A stretch of DNA of 64,000 nt, taken from contig NW_019028981.1 in NCBI RefSeq assembly GCF_002105155.1, forward strand, positions 62,001 through 126,000, given 5' to 3'. This stretch comes from Lobosporangium transversale (Eukaryota; Mortierellomycota; Mortierellomycetes; Mortierellales; Mortierellaceae). Below are positions 51,925-63,973 of this stretch, piece after piece. The notes beneath the pieces were generated by a model. The model saw only the letters and a list, made by a program, of their open reading frames with translations. It did no database searches and had not been told where the DNA came from. The translations under genes were made by a program, and so were the position numbers. Positions within the stretch are counted from its first letter, which is position 1, and every line of letters starts with the position of its first letter.

Positions 51925-52350
51925 CTATCCCTGCGACACAGTATATTGATACCGACGCCCGCCGCCACACCGATTTAGTATATAGCCCCTTGTATTGAGT
52001 GACTCAACATTCTTGGCTAAGAGGCCACCACTACTGCTCGCGGAAGACGGGCTACCTTTACGAACGCCTCCACGGCCTGAGATGGATTTTGGGGCCAGAT
52101 TTGAGGACCGGAACATGCACGGATAGGATACCGTTATGAGTTGCTGAGTCGGGCGTCGAAGGGGGAGCATGGACGGACTGTAGAAAATCGATGAGGCCAT
52201 TGCTCGGTCTGTCGACATGGATGTGCCAAAGGACAAGGAGTTACTGGCAACCGCAGTTTGTTTATCCATTCGGGCACACTCCATAGAGCAGTAAACTGCA
52301 TCAAGCTCATACACGTGTTTTTCACAGAAAAGACACCAGTCAGAGTCCAT
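51925..52350 (-). CDS. ECL1-like (life-span regulatory factor) small zinc protein
   Basis: Single exon of 141 aa. The N-terminus MDSDWCLFCEKHV, then DAVYCSMECARMD, gives CX2C...CX3C, the short zinc-binding signature of the fungal Ecl1 family, whose members extend chronological lifespan and respond to nutrient and metal starvation in fission yeast. The remaining 115 residues are Ser-rich and basic (SGRGGVRKGSPSSASSSGG) and look disordered. It is transcribed divergently from the FHA-kinase gene. The assignment rests on the N-terminal motif and size; another small nuclear zinc protein is possible. Confidence 0.68.
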   Translation of the reverse strand: MDSDWCLFCEKHVYELDAVYCSMECARMDKQTAVASNSLSFGTSMSTDRAMASSIFYSPSMLPLRRPTQQLITVSYPCMFRSSNLAPKSISGRGGVRKGSPSSASSSGGLLAKNVESLNTRGYILNRCGGGRRYQYTVSQG

Positions 52351-53064
52351 TGTTGTGGCAGCGAGAGTGAAAGAGAGGTAGAGAAAGGAAATAGAATTGG
52401 TTTTGGAAGGTGGTTTTGATATTGTAACACTGTTGAGTCGTAAGACGAATGAAGAAAGGAATGAGAAATGAGAAATGAGAAATAGAAATGAGAAGGAAGA
52501 GAATTATATATTTATAGTAAAGACGTTTTTATACCTGTCGCAGTGACGATACTTAACCGTTACTATGCCATATTTTTTACTTGGTACTATATGCCTATAT
52601 GCTGCGGACTGAAATGGGTAGGGGCCTTGTCATTTGAATATGTCGAAAAGGGACATCACCCTTTGAGTTTGCTGTTTATCTCTTTCTCTTATACGTGGTA
52701 CCTCACATTGTACAGCAGTCAATTAGAATGTCCATTGATGCTAACAAATCCGATCTTCTTGTTAAAACTGCAGGATATGCTTGCATTAATAAAGGTATTA
52801 AAACAAACAGCTTTGCAAAAAACAACTTTATACGACGCCACCAAAAAGTAATATTTTCCAACCAATCAAATATGCCACTGTCAGGCTAAAAAAAAGGGGG
52901 GAAACAGACTGGAACATATTAGACTTCACTTACTTCTCTTGTCTTGCCACCTTTGCATCCACCACACAGCATTTACTTACCCAATCCAGTATTCATTCGT
53001 GGCTGGTCGTCCTTACTTGTATACTTTCAACTCCTCATTCTTCATCCTTTCATTACTTTCAAGA
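52351..53064. promoter_or_regulatory. divergent promoter, ECL1-like / FHA-kinase
   Basis: About 700 nt between two divergent start codons. Near the ECL1-like side there is a GAAATGA-type repeat strip (about 52460-52495). The in-frame sequence upstream of the kinase ATG (from 52939) is taken as 5' UTR because it is pyrimidine-rich and lacks FHA similarity. Confidence 0.5.
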
Positions 53065-55855
<2,791 letters not shown>

Positions 55856-56640
55856 CCCTAAAAAATACCACCATGAATGTTGTTCTCTACTCCTCCCACA
55901 TATTAGATCAGAATGACCTATCACATATTAATATTGGATCTGCGCTGCTTGGGTAAAAAAAAAAAAAATGAAGATTCGGCTGGCCATATCTTCTTTTTTT
56001 GTTACTATTTATCCACTCACACACTTCTTCTATAAACTGCCAGAGCCTTGTAAATAAATAAATAAAAGTATCTTTTGCTGTCCTCAATGTGCTATGTACA
56101 GAAAAATATGCCTTGCGTGATTTGTTTTTGTTTTAGCACAAAAGACACAAAAGATTACATTGATAGTTATCAGCCTGTCTGAGTCAGATTGTGAGGATGT
56201 GTGCTACATAGAATAGCCTTACAAATTGCCTTCAAAAGGGTTACAACTGTCAGGATCGATTAAATCGGGTCTTTGAAGCTTCAGCAACTTTTTGAGACTA
56301 TTTGGCGGCCTTAAGACAAAAGAGGGCAGCAGTCGCCCAGGGGAAAGCCCGAAATCCTAGAAAAATGCCACAATCCTACGCTATCTTACCAAAGCTTTAG
56401 GACAAAAGATTTTATGAGGTTATGAGGCATTGTTTAATGGAAAAATGACATTCATCCATATGAAAAGATTGCTACATGCTGAAAAAGGCGCTTTCTGGGT
56501 GCTCTGAACCTGTTTAAGTCGGTATAGGTTGGTCTGATAACAAGCATCCCGATTTCCCTATTGCTATATCTCACTAATACCAACCACACTGTTTGATCTG
56601 TTCTACCGTATCATGACCGAAAATCAAGCTCTCTAAATTC
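55856..56640. other. 3' flank and spacer
   Basis: Downstream of the kinase gene. AT-rich, no gene seen. A lone relic of the repeat word TATTTGGCGGCC occurs near 56300, just before the repeat island. Confidence 0.5.
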
Positions 56641-56646
56641 GAGGAA

Positions 56647-57561
56647 GAATTAATCTAATTGGCAGCCCATTCTAAACATAGTAATTTTTGCCTATTTTCT
56701 GAGGCTGTCACCTAATTTCACACACTTGGATAGCAACTGGGTTGCCAAATAATGAAGCTATTTGCACGAGGGTTATTATTTCTGTTGGATGTCAACAAGT
56801 TCAACAGGAGCTCTTGTGCTTCCCATCAATACAGGACTCTCCTTAGTAAACGAGATACAAGAGTTTTTACAGATATAACAAAAAAAAAAATAGAGGCCAA
56901 ATAACACTAGGTAGGTTGCCAAGCAAATCATGAGGGTGCTCCTTGATAGCTGGGGTGCCGAAGAGAGTCTTCAAAGTTGATTGGCAATGGATTGCCAAAT
57001 AATATATGGTACCTGAGCTACCAATTAGACTAATTCTTTGAGGAATGTCTGATCCATTAATACGCATGGTCAGTTGTATTTATACCAGGATTAATCTATT
57101 TGGCAGCCCATTACCAAATATGATCAGTTTTGAAAAATCTCTTTGGCAGCCCAGCTGCCAAATAGCACCCTTATAAAAAAAAGTATTTGCACGGTCCCGT
57201 ACACACCTTACTTACACTGTTCCACCCTTGGAAATAAAAAAAAAATTAAGCGGAGTGTTTATTTATGGACATATTGATACCTTGGTGCTGTAAGCAAAGT
57301 CACTCATTTCAAGTCCAATTGTCGTCGCTCCATCCGAGCCGCTAACAGGCATCGAAGCGCAACTTATTCATATGGGTTTTACTCTTTCTGACAAACACTA
57401 ATATTCGTAATTACATGGTGAGTGCAACAAGGCGTAGTGTGTGGCCAATCAACCTTTTCAAATTAGTTTTGCAAAACATTATTTGGCAGCCCCAAAAAAT
57501 AAGCTGTCAAATAATAGCAAAAATTACTGTATTTGATATGGGCTGCCAAATAGATTAATCC
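56647..57561. mobile_element. non-autonomous TIR element (TTTGGCAGCCC termini)
   Basis: The right end (57518-57561) reads, in reverse complement, GGATTAATCTATTTGGCAGC and continues through CAGTAATTTTTG. The left end at 56647-56690 has the same ordered words (GAATTAATCTAATTGGCAGC ... TAGTAATTTTTG) at roughly 85 % identity by eye. A further copy at 57088-57110 is a perfect 23-nt inverted match to 57539-57561. Internal GGTTGCCAAATAAT-type words repeat several times and a palindrome TTTGGCAGcccagCTGCCAAA lies near 57142. There is no transposase frame, so this looks like a MITE-like or degenerate cut-and-paste element. Exact ends and target duplication are not settled. Confidence 0.6.
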
Positions 57562-57574
57562 AAAAAATTATGGA

Positions 57575-59320
57575 TGAAGTTATTTGTAAGGCCCCCGTGC
57601 AAATAAATTTTCACATACAAAAAAAATTATTTGCACTGAAACGTACACACTCTATTTACACTGCTCCCCCCGTACAAATAAAAAAAAGTTATTTGCACGG
57701 GGGGTCTTTTTTTTATTTGCACGGGGTCTCTTTTTTATCTACAAGCAGCAACGTGTATCCTACAGACTACATGATTCTGGCTTTATATAAATAAGTGGAG
57801 GTGAGTCTAGAGTAGAGAGGGGTCTGGAATTATTACTGGTGGAAGTTGCAGCGCCGTGGGAGCTGCCAAACAGCTCATTTGTGACATACAAAAATACTAC
57901 CATTAGACCCATATAGCGTATACGATGATTTAAATTACCACTCACGTGGGGCAGACAAGAACCCTCTCTTTGTCCTCCTTAGTTGGTGCAATGTTTTAAC
58001 CTAATTGATATAACTTACTATGTATGTAATATGGAGCTAAAGTTCACCTTTTATTAATGAGGCAATGTGGATAATCACTGAAGTTTTTGGGCAGTACAGG
58101 CTGAGGGAAAACGGCAAGAAATAAGATTGAAGACAGTGCTTCTCTTCATTACCATTTCAAGTGATTGTACAATATGAAGCTGGTCCTTTAGACGCAGTGA
58201 GCATCTACATGTGCTGCTGAGTATGCAATACTGCGTGCTAAAGACGAACCAAGGTAAGTTGGCTATGATAATAAACTTGGAATGTAATGAGACAAAACTA
58301 AGGATTATTGCGATTAGCAGTCATTTATATGGGTTTTTACTATCGCTAAGGTTTTTACCCTTTTTATTTAACGAAGATCCCTGGATCATAATAAAGACAT
58401 CTTTCTTTCGTTCTCGCTACTTATTATGACCCTGGCATATTTCAATAACAGAAAAGAATATTTATGTCTCTTTTCTATCACTATTAGTCACGGTTATGCT
58501 ATTAAAGTATTTTAGCCACTAAGATATAGAGATATAGGTGATTGTGCACGTTCGGCTTTGAGTGCGAACTGTCACCAACTATCAAAAGACAAGTAATATC
58601 GGGTAAGAGGATAGATATTCCACAAAATAAGCTGAGGTCTACCCATTGTATTTTGATGAAGTTGATAAACAGAAAGGGAAAAGAAAGAGAGTAGGTAGTA
58701 ACACGGCACGCTATACATCGTAGAAATGAGTATGATTGTATGATTGTTTGTACATCTACCGACACAAACTACACGTTAGAGATTCCTAATAACTGAATTC
58801 ATCGTTGTGTGCTTAATAGTGTACGGAAATACCTAAGATGTATGCACGCGTTAAATGAAAGAAAGCATCGGGGAACCATAACAATGCAACCAACAAAAGT
58901 GCAAAGTAAAGCTGCATAGTATATTTCAACTATAGATAAATCATTTGTAATTCTGTATTTAGTCCCAGTCGCATAAAGAATGCCAACATCTACTCTGAGC
59001 TACATACGAACTTGATAAGATATTCTGGTCAGTATTTGATGCTTAGGCAGCGGCTCTAGATCTAAGCCTGTGTCATGGAAGGCTTCCTGGTTATGGTGTT
59101 TAGGGCTAAAATAAAGACCCCGTACAAATAAAAAAAAAGACCCCCCGTGCAAATAACTTTTTTTTATTTGCACGGGGGGAGCGGTGTAAATAAGGTGTGT
59201 ACGGGGCAGTGCAAATAGATTTTTTAAATATTTGTACGGCCCCCGTGCAAATAAGAGGTGTACGGGCCCGTGCAAATATCTTTTTTCTAAAATTATTTGC
59301 ACAGTCCCGTACCATCTTAA
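57575..59320. mobile_element. fold-back element with TATTTGCACGGG modules in inverted arms
   Basis: The left arm (about 57575-57740) and right arm (about 59100-59320) are imperfect reverse complements of each other over some 160-220 nt. Each arm is itself built from short tandem and inverted copies of a word like TTATTTGCACGGGGGG, its complement CCCCCGTGCAAATAA, and GTACACACCTTATTTACAC. A stray related segment lies at 57180-57235 inside or next to the preceding TIR element. The 1.36-kb interior (57741-59099) has no recognisable ORF. The structure resembles fold-back transposons with modular long inverted ends. Confidence 0.65.
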
Positions 59321-59330
59321 TAAAAAGTCG

Positions 59331-59411
59331 CGTCAGCAGCAGGGTTTGAACCTGCGCGGGAGATCCCATATGATTTCAAGTCATACGCCTTAACCACTCG
59401 GCCATACTGAC
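59331..59411 (-). tRNA. tRNA-Ser (anticodon UGA)
   Basis: On the minus strand, acceptor GTCAGTA pairs with TGCTGAC, followed by discriminator G. The D region is GGCCGAGTGGTTAAGG, the anticodon loop carries TGA inside CTTGAAA, and the T arm contains GGTTCGAACCC. A long variable arm (GGGATCTCCC) marks the serine class. 81 nt with no intron. It sits directly beside the right arm of the fold-back element. Confidence 0.93.
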
Positions 59412-59548
59412 AGGTGAAGGTTTAAAGCCAATCAATGTTTTGGATTCATGGATTTGGTATGTCTATAACTTTATTAACTCATAATCAAACATTTCACGTG
59501 ATTTCCAAATGGTTGTTGTAAATGAGTATTTTGTTTAAGGGGCAAAGC

Positions 59549-59568
59549 TGGACATAAAATCAGGATAG
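59549..59568. repeat. left target-site duplication of SINE
   Basis: A 20-nt sequence beginning TGGACATAAAATCAGG recurs exactly at 60246-60265, flanking the tRNA-derived element between them. Confidence 0.85.
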
Positions 59569-60245
59569 CCCAATGGCTGAGTAGTATACTCGTCAGGGCA
59601 CCCTCCTGTCTAGCCCAGGGGCCGGGTTCGAGTCCTGGTTAAGGCACATAAAGTGAAGCAAACATGTGCCAGGTCAGGGATCTGCTTGAGTTTTTATACT
59701 TTCTCTCCGAGACAGCCTAGTGTTCTCCGCTAAGGCTAAGATCGTGGGTGCACTACCCTAAGTCGCCTGGCTGGCCACACGTCTTAGTTATATATTCCAC
59801 CCCCCAGCCGAACCAGCGGTACATCTGGCAGCACATCCCCCCATCCACCCACTTGACTAGGACAGCGATGATCACAAAGTTTGACGGAGTCCAAAGTAGA
59901 AATTTCAGACCAATCCCGCAAGATTTGGGTCCACATGCCAGTGGATTTGATCGAATAGAAAAAATTAAAAAGTCGTCCTTAGCTAGAGTCGGCACGCCAG
60001 CCTCCGCGGCTTTTCACGGGCGCAACAGGCCACATCGGAAGGATGGACTTCGAGTACCGATCACGGTGTACATTGGTAGAGAAAAACATGGATACGAATT
60101 GGCTCTTCACAGCCATCCCGTGCGAACTTTGAGAGTTTCGCTTGTTTCATAGTTGAGGGCGATATCATTACTTTAGAGCGAGATTATGAAATAAAATTCC
60201 TCACCTCTGTGGGTTCTTGTTAACAGGAAAAGAAAAAAAAAAAAA
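59569..60245 (+). mobile_element. tRNA-derived SINE, 677 nt, with 20-bp target-site duplication
   Basis: The element starts with a tRNA-like head: an A-box-like TGGCTGAGTAG (59574-59584) and a perfect B box GGTTCGAGTCC (59625-59635), the internal promoter for RNA polymerase III. A tRNA-unrelated body of about 570 nt follows, then a tail ending ...TGTGGGTTCTTGTTAACAGG and A-rich (AAAAGAAAAAAAAAAAA). Exact 20-bp repeats lie at both ends (59549-59568, 60246-60265), the hallmark of target-primed reverse transcription. The plus-strand open frame at 59748-60152 inside it is not expected to be coding. The intact duplication suggests a fairly recent insertion. The LINE partner is unknown. Confidence 0.82.
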
Positions 60246-60265
60246 TGGACATAAAATCAGGATAG
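60246..60265. repeat. right target-site duplication of SINE
   Basis: Exact second copy of the 20-nt repeat at 59549-59568, immediately after the SINE A-tail. Confidence 0.85.
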
Positions 60266-60345
60266 GACAAAGAGTGTCAGCAAGAATAACAAGAGAAAAT
60301 AGAGGCAAATATTGACCTCATGGGTCCTTGTTATCAAAAAAAAAG
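60266..60345 (+). mobile_element. 5'-truncated SINE tail
   Basis: Ends GACCTCATGGGTCCTTGTTATC followed by an A-run, matching the 3' tail of the full SINE just upstream and the fragment at 60735-60815. No head is present. The older insertion apparently received the younger SINE immediately 5' of it. Confidence 0.55.
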
Positions 60346-60734
60346 CAAATAACCTTGACGACAAACAGCGCCATAGGATGTCAAAAGAGAGGATGTGGCT
60401 TTATAGATGAGCTCACAAACTGAGTCACAGGGAGACAAATGCTTGTTGTGAAAAGGGAAAAAGATAAGTGGCAAGACAAACTGCAGGTCAAGAACAAGAC
60501 ATATGGGGGAAACTGAAGACTTTATTGAGAAGGAAGTTTCTCTGGCTTTTATAATCTAGCCTACAGGCCTGACTGTGGCGCTTTCTAGGTAAGGTGGACT
60601 CGCCTATAGCTTATAAGGCTTTGCGCAAAGATTCCTTTAGCTGTGGGTCGACAGGATGTCCCGATTAGTCGATACAAAGTAACCTGAAAATAGCTATAGG
60701 CTCGCCAAAAAGTTGTCGACTAATATATTTTTCG

Positions 60735-60815
60735 CATGCTGGGTTCGAGTCCTGGTTAAGGCAGATGGGGGACCTCGTGAGTCCTCGTTATCATAAAAAA
60801 AAAAAAAAAAAAAAA
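60735..60815 (+). mobile_element. internally deleted SINE fragment
   Basis: The B-box segment GGTTCGAGTCC with the same flank GGTTAAGGCA (as in the full SINE at about 59625-59645) is joined directly to the SINE tail GACCTCGTGAGTCCTCGTTA and an A21 run. The whole body is missing, giving an 80-nt head-tail relic. Confidence 0.65.
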
Positions 60816-61431
60816 GCCAATATCTCGAGAGAGAAGTCGAGCGATAGGGCCTGCTTTATGCTCTAGAAGATGAACCTCCTTGGATGCCACACAGAACGAC
60901 CCGGAAAGAACGACCAAACGCTGGATAAAACAGACATTGATCCCTATCATCTACGTTAATATTGTAGTTCGCACACAATGTTATCTCTGATCAGGATGCG
61001 CGATAGAGAAAGACCCTTAACGGCTAAAATTATCAGAGGCATTTCTAGAATAAAAAAAAGAAGCGTGAACAGATTTACAGCAGTAGTAGTGAGAGGTGAC
61101 GGCGATGCCCTATCCATAGAGGCTAAAGTAGTAGTCTTAAAGATGTGCCAAGCAGTCCATATTAACATTGCTCTAGTAATACAATTCAAGACTCTAATAA
61201 GCGGGAGAAAAGTGTATGCAATGGCAACAGCTCCGCTCAACTTACGCTATTCATGGAGGTAGTAGAGTGGGATTCTTGGATCTATCCTGGCTCAGCTATG
61301 TATTTACTTCTTATCCCCGTGGATTGGCACCATTGATCACAGTGGTATCAAATGGTAAGAGTATGGTAAATTCATTATATAATATTTTAAGTCATTCTAT
61401 TTAAGACAAATCTAGCCAATGATATTCTTTT
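60816..61431. other. spacer, possible repeat remnant
   Basis: Overlapping open frames of 94 codons exist on both strands (60956-61262), but neither shows a recognisable domain. They may be part of a decayed transposable element because the region continues the repeat island. The right end is the 3' flank of the PPR-like gene. Confidence 0.4.
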
Positions 61432-63297
61432 TCATAAATTAGTTGTAGCCCGTGCCGGTTCTTCCAAGTGTTGTTTCCTTCCGCCCTCTACAGCAGGTGC
61501 CGATGAGGACGACGAAGTAGCAAAGAAAGACGAACCCAGCATATGGTCGCTAGTAGATGTTGCTGCTACTGCCACGGAATCTTCCGCTTGATGGCGATGT
61601 GCCGCTCGTCTGACTTCACGCTGAATACGCACACGCTCCCAATTTTCTTCAAGCGCCTGGATCGTGGCTTCATCCGCTGATTTCGTAGCCTTTCGACGCT
61701 TCATGCAAGCAAGCGTCCTCCGAAACATGGAGTCACTGGGCTCAATTCCATAGACATCCTGCATAACCTGGATCCATTTCCAAGCGCGTCCCCACCTGTT
61801 CCTTGCGTCAATGAGCTCATTATTGATTAATACACGAAATGTGTAAAAATCTGGCCCTGAAACCTGTATCTTTGCCGATGGAGGATGAATTGGCGCTGCT
61901 GTAGTTGTTGTGGAGTCAATTTGTGTAACAGAGGTTGACATTGATGCTGCTAACGAGGCTATCGTCTGTGATAAGTTATCCTCATCCCTGTCCTCGTTAA
62001 GACCATCTGTGACGCTATGGCTATTGTCATCAGCGCTCTCTCTCGTACTCTGTTGCCCCAGCTGAGCACGCTCCAAGTTTTTGCCAATCTGGACCAATTC
62101 ACGGAAGAGATCCATGGCATCTTCTTCACGTTTTGCTAGGAATGCAAATTTGATCATCTCGTTGTAGGTTTTTGTGATTGGGACAAGACCAAAAAGCCGA
62201 ACATGACTATCAAACATATGCTGTAGATCCTCAAGATCCTGGGTATAAGCATAGTAGGAAAAAAGTGTATGGACATTGTCAAGAGTAGGGATGAGTTTGT
62301 CCTTATCCTTGTTCATGTTGCCTTTGTTGGACAGCACAGCACCCCCATTCAACGTCCTTGCGCGTTGACCAAGCGGGAGTGTCAGAAATGTGTTTTGGGC
62401 TTCAAGCTGCTGCTGCAAAAGTTGACTTCCAGTATTGCCACCTGGCGGTGCTGCCACAAATGCTGCCCTATAGGTTGACTCGACTGCTTTCCAATTCTTC
62501 ATCGCAGTGTGGATCTGTAGAATAAAATCCCAGCTCATGTTATCAGGTTTGATCCCTGAACGTTTCATCAAGTTGAGAGTTTCCATAGCCAGCCCAATAT
62601 TTTTTCGAGGTACACATGATTGGAGGATTAGGTTGTATGTGTACAATGTGGGCTGAATCAGAGATCCTCCTCCTCCTCCAACTCCTCCAGAACCTTTCAT
62701 TCCTCCAAACATATTATTGTTATAATCTCCTGTTAGCCCGGCTTTTCTCCGCATTTCAGCCCACGTCGAATCCACCATTGGGTACTGCCTCGTCGCAACT
62801 GATAGCTCGAGGCGAGCAGTGTAATCGTTCATGTCGAGCTGAATATGGCACTGAATCATCCCTTCCCAGACCTGGTTGAACCGATCAACTAATATAGAGA
62901 CTTCTTCCTTTGTGAAGCGATTGGGATCTACAGGACGAATACTTCTGAGAAGTAGCGAATGATGGATAGGCAGCAAACTTGATAATTGGCCTGAGCGACC
63001 GAGTGCGGAATAAGCCATCCATGCAGTCTCCTGATCCTTGTTCTGAATAGCATTCAAAAGAAGAGCGGCATTCTCAAATGCAGGGGAGATCTTGAGAGCA
63101 TTGGGAAAAGTACACAAAACGATGGGTGATGACTTATGTTTTAATGAATTTTTATCAAGAGCATGATTTGTCGGAGGCACAGGGTCTAAACTACGGGAGA
63201 AAAAGCTGAACGTGGACTGATGTCTCTTGAGAAATAGAGACCTTGCTCGATTTCGAATTAAAAGCCGAGAGCAGAATGCCTGCGTTAATGCTGACAT
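61432..63297 (-). CDS. mitochondrial PPR-like protein
   Basis: Single exon of 621 aa. The N-terminus (MSALTQAFCSRLLIRNRARS, then FLKRHQSTFSFF) is Arg/Ser-rich without acidic residues, a typical mitochondrial presequence. Helical-repeat segments match the pentatricopeptide pattern: TLYTYNLILQSCVPRKNIGLA..LNLMKRSGIKPD, followed by NMSWDFILQIHTAMKNWKAVES, and ITKTYNEMIKFAFLAKREEDAMDLFREL. Gly-rich (GGVGGGGG) and acidic inserts separate them. Such proteins bind organellar RNA and act in mitochondrial RNA processing or translation. The target is unknown, and only three or four repeats are clear. Confidence 0.82.
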   Translation of the reverse strand: MSALTQAFCSRLLIRNRARSLFLKRHQSTFSFFSRSLDPVPPTNHALDKNSLKHKSSPIVLCTFPNALKISPAFENAALLLNAIQNKDQETAWMAYSALGRSGQLSSLLPIHHSLLLRSIRPVDPNRFTKEEVSILVDRFNQVWEGMIQCHIQLDMNDYTARLELSVATRQYPMVDSTWAEMRRKAGLTGDYNNNMFGGMKGSGGVGGGGGSLIQPTLYTYNLILQSCVPRKNIGLAMETLNLMKRSGIKPDNMSWDFILQIHTAMKNWKAVESTYRAAFVAAPPGGNTGSQLLQQQLEAQNTFLTLPLGQRARTLNGGAVLSNKGNMNKDKDKLIPTLDNVHTLFSYYAYTQDLEDLQHMFDSHVRLFGLVPITKTYNEMIKFAFLAKREEDAMDLFRELVQIGKNLERAQLGQQSTRESADDNSHSVTDGLNEDRDEDNLSQTIASLAASMSTSVTQIDSTTTTAAPIHPPSAKIQVSGPDFYTFRVLINNELIDARNRWGRAWKWIQVMQDVYGIEPSDSMFRRTLACMKRRKATKSADEATIQALEENWERVRIQREVRRAAHRHQAEDSVAVAATSTSDHMLGSSFFATSSSSSAPAVEGGRKQHLEEPARATTNL

Positions 63298-63485
63298 CGT
63301 CTATTGGATCAATCGTCAGCTACAGCTTGAGATTAGCTGGAAGTTTTTTTTGATAACAAGTACTTTTTTAAAGGAGGGTGCAGTCTTGACCCGCTTACGT
63401 CACACAAATTGCGATATGATCACGTGAATAGTCACATTTACTATAGTGAATTAATATATATTCTTTTTTGGAGAAACTTTAGCTT

Positions 63486-63558
63486 GCCCGGCTAGCTCAA
63501 TCGGTAGAGCATCAGACTTCTAATCTGAAGGTTGCGGGTTCGATCCCCGCGTTGGGCT
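63486..63558 (+). tRNA. tRNA with UCU anticodon (Arg), Lys-like body
   Basis: 73 nt. Acceptor GCCCGGC pairs with GTTGGGC. D arm is GCTCAATCGGTAGAGC. The anticodon stem TCAGA/TCTGA encloses loop CTTCTAA, so the anticodon is TCT (reads AGA, Arg). The T arm is GCGGGTTCGATCCCCGC. No intron; the discriminator is T. The acceptor and D arms resemble eukaryotic tRNA-Lys more than tRNA-Arg. Confidence 0.9.
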
Positions 63559-63573
63559 ATAATTAATGCCTTT

Positions 63574-63856
63574 TGAGCGAATGCTATTTTTTTTAGGGTT
63601 GCCCAATAGAAAGCGACGTAAACAAAAGAATTATGCCGTCGAATGCTCCTAAGGCCTTTTCAAGACCGAATTGTATTGAGCGAATGCTAATTTCTATTGG
63701 TTGGGGAGTTGAGAGCGAATGCTATTTTTTTTTTAGGTTGCCCAATAGAAAAAGATGTAAACAAAAGAAAATGCAATACGGTATTCGATGGCACAATACG
63801 CAAAAGATGAGAATTGTGCCATCGAATGCTAGTTTTTTTTGGATCGAATGCTATTT
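63574..63856. repeat. degenerate short-repeat array (CGAATGCT words)
   Basis: The word CGAATGCT occurs at least six times in about 280 nt (near 63578, 63639, 63678, 63714, 63823 and 63844), usually followed by a T-run. A longer unit, GAGCGAATGCTATTTTTTTT then GGTTGCCCAATAGAAA and GTAAACAAAAGAA, appears twice (63576-63632 and 63712-63768). The reverse word ATTCGATGGCAC also occurs. It lies just downstream of the tRNA. Confidence 0.75.
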
Positions 63857-63973
63857 TTTTTGGTTCTCACGCCAGCCCTTAAGCCAGCTTCCATAGCCTT
63901 TTTTTTTACTCTTTGTTCTTTGTTTCATTCTTCAATAATTGTTATAATTCTTATTCCAATTGAAAGCTCCATA

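Noticed and set aside
57590-57740. TATTTGCACGGG repeats as a CRISPR-like array
   Set aside because: Units are in both orientations, unequally spaced and separated by A/T runs, with an inverted partner 1.4 kb away; this is a eukaryotic fold-back repeat.
59748-60152. 134-codon ORF
   Set aside because: It lies wholly within the SINE defined by a 20-bp target-site duplication; SINEs are non-coding.
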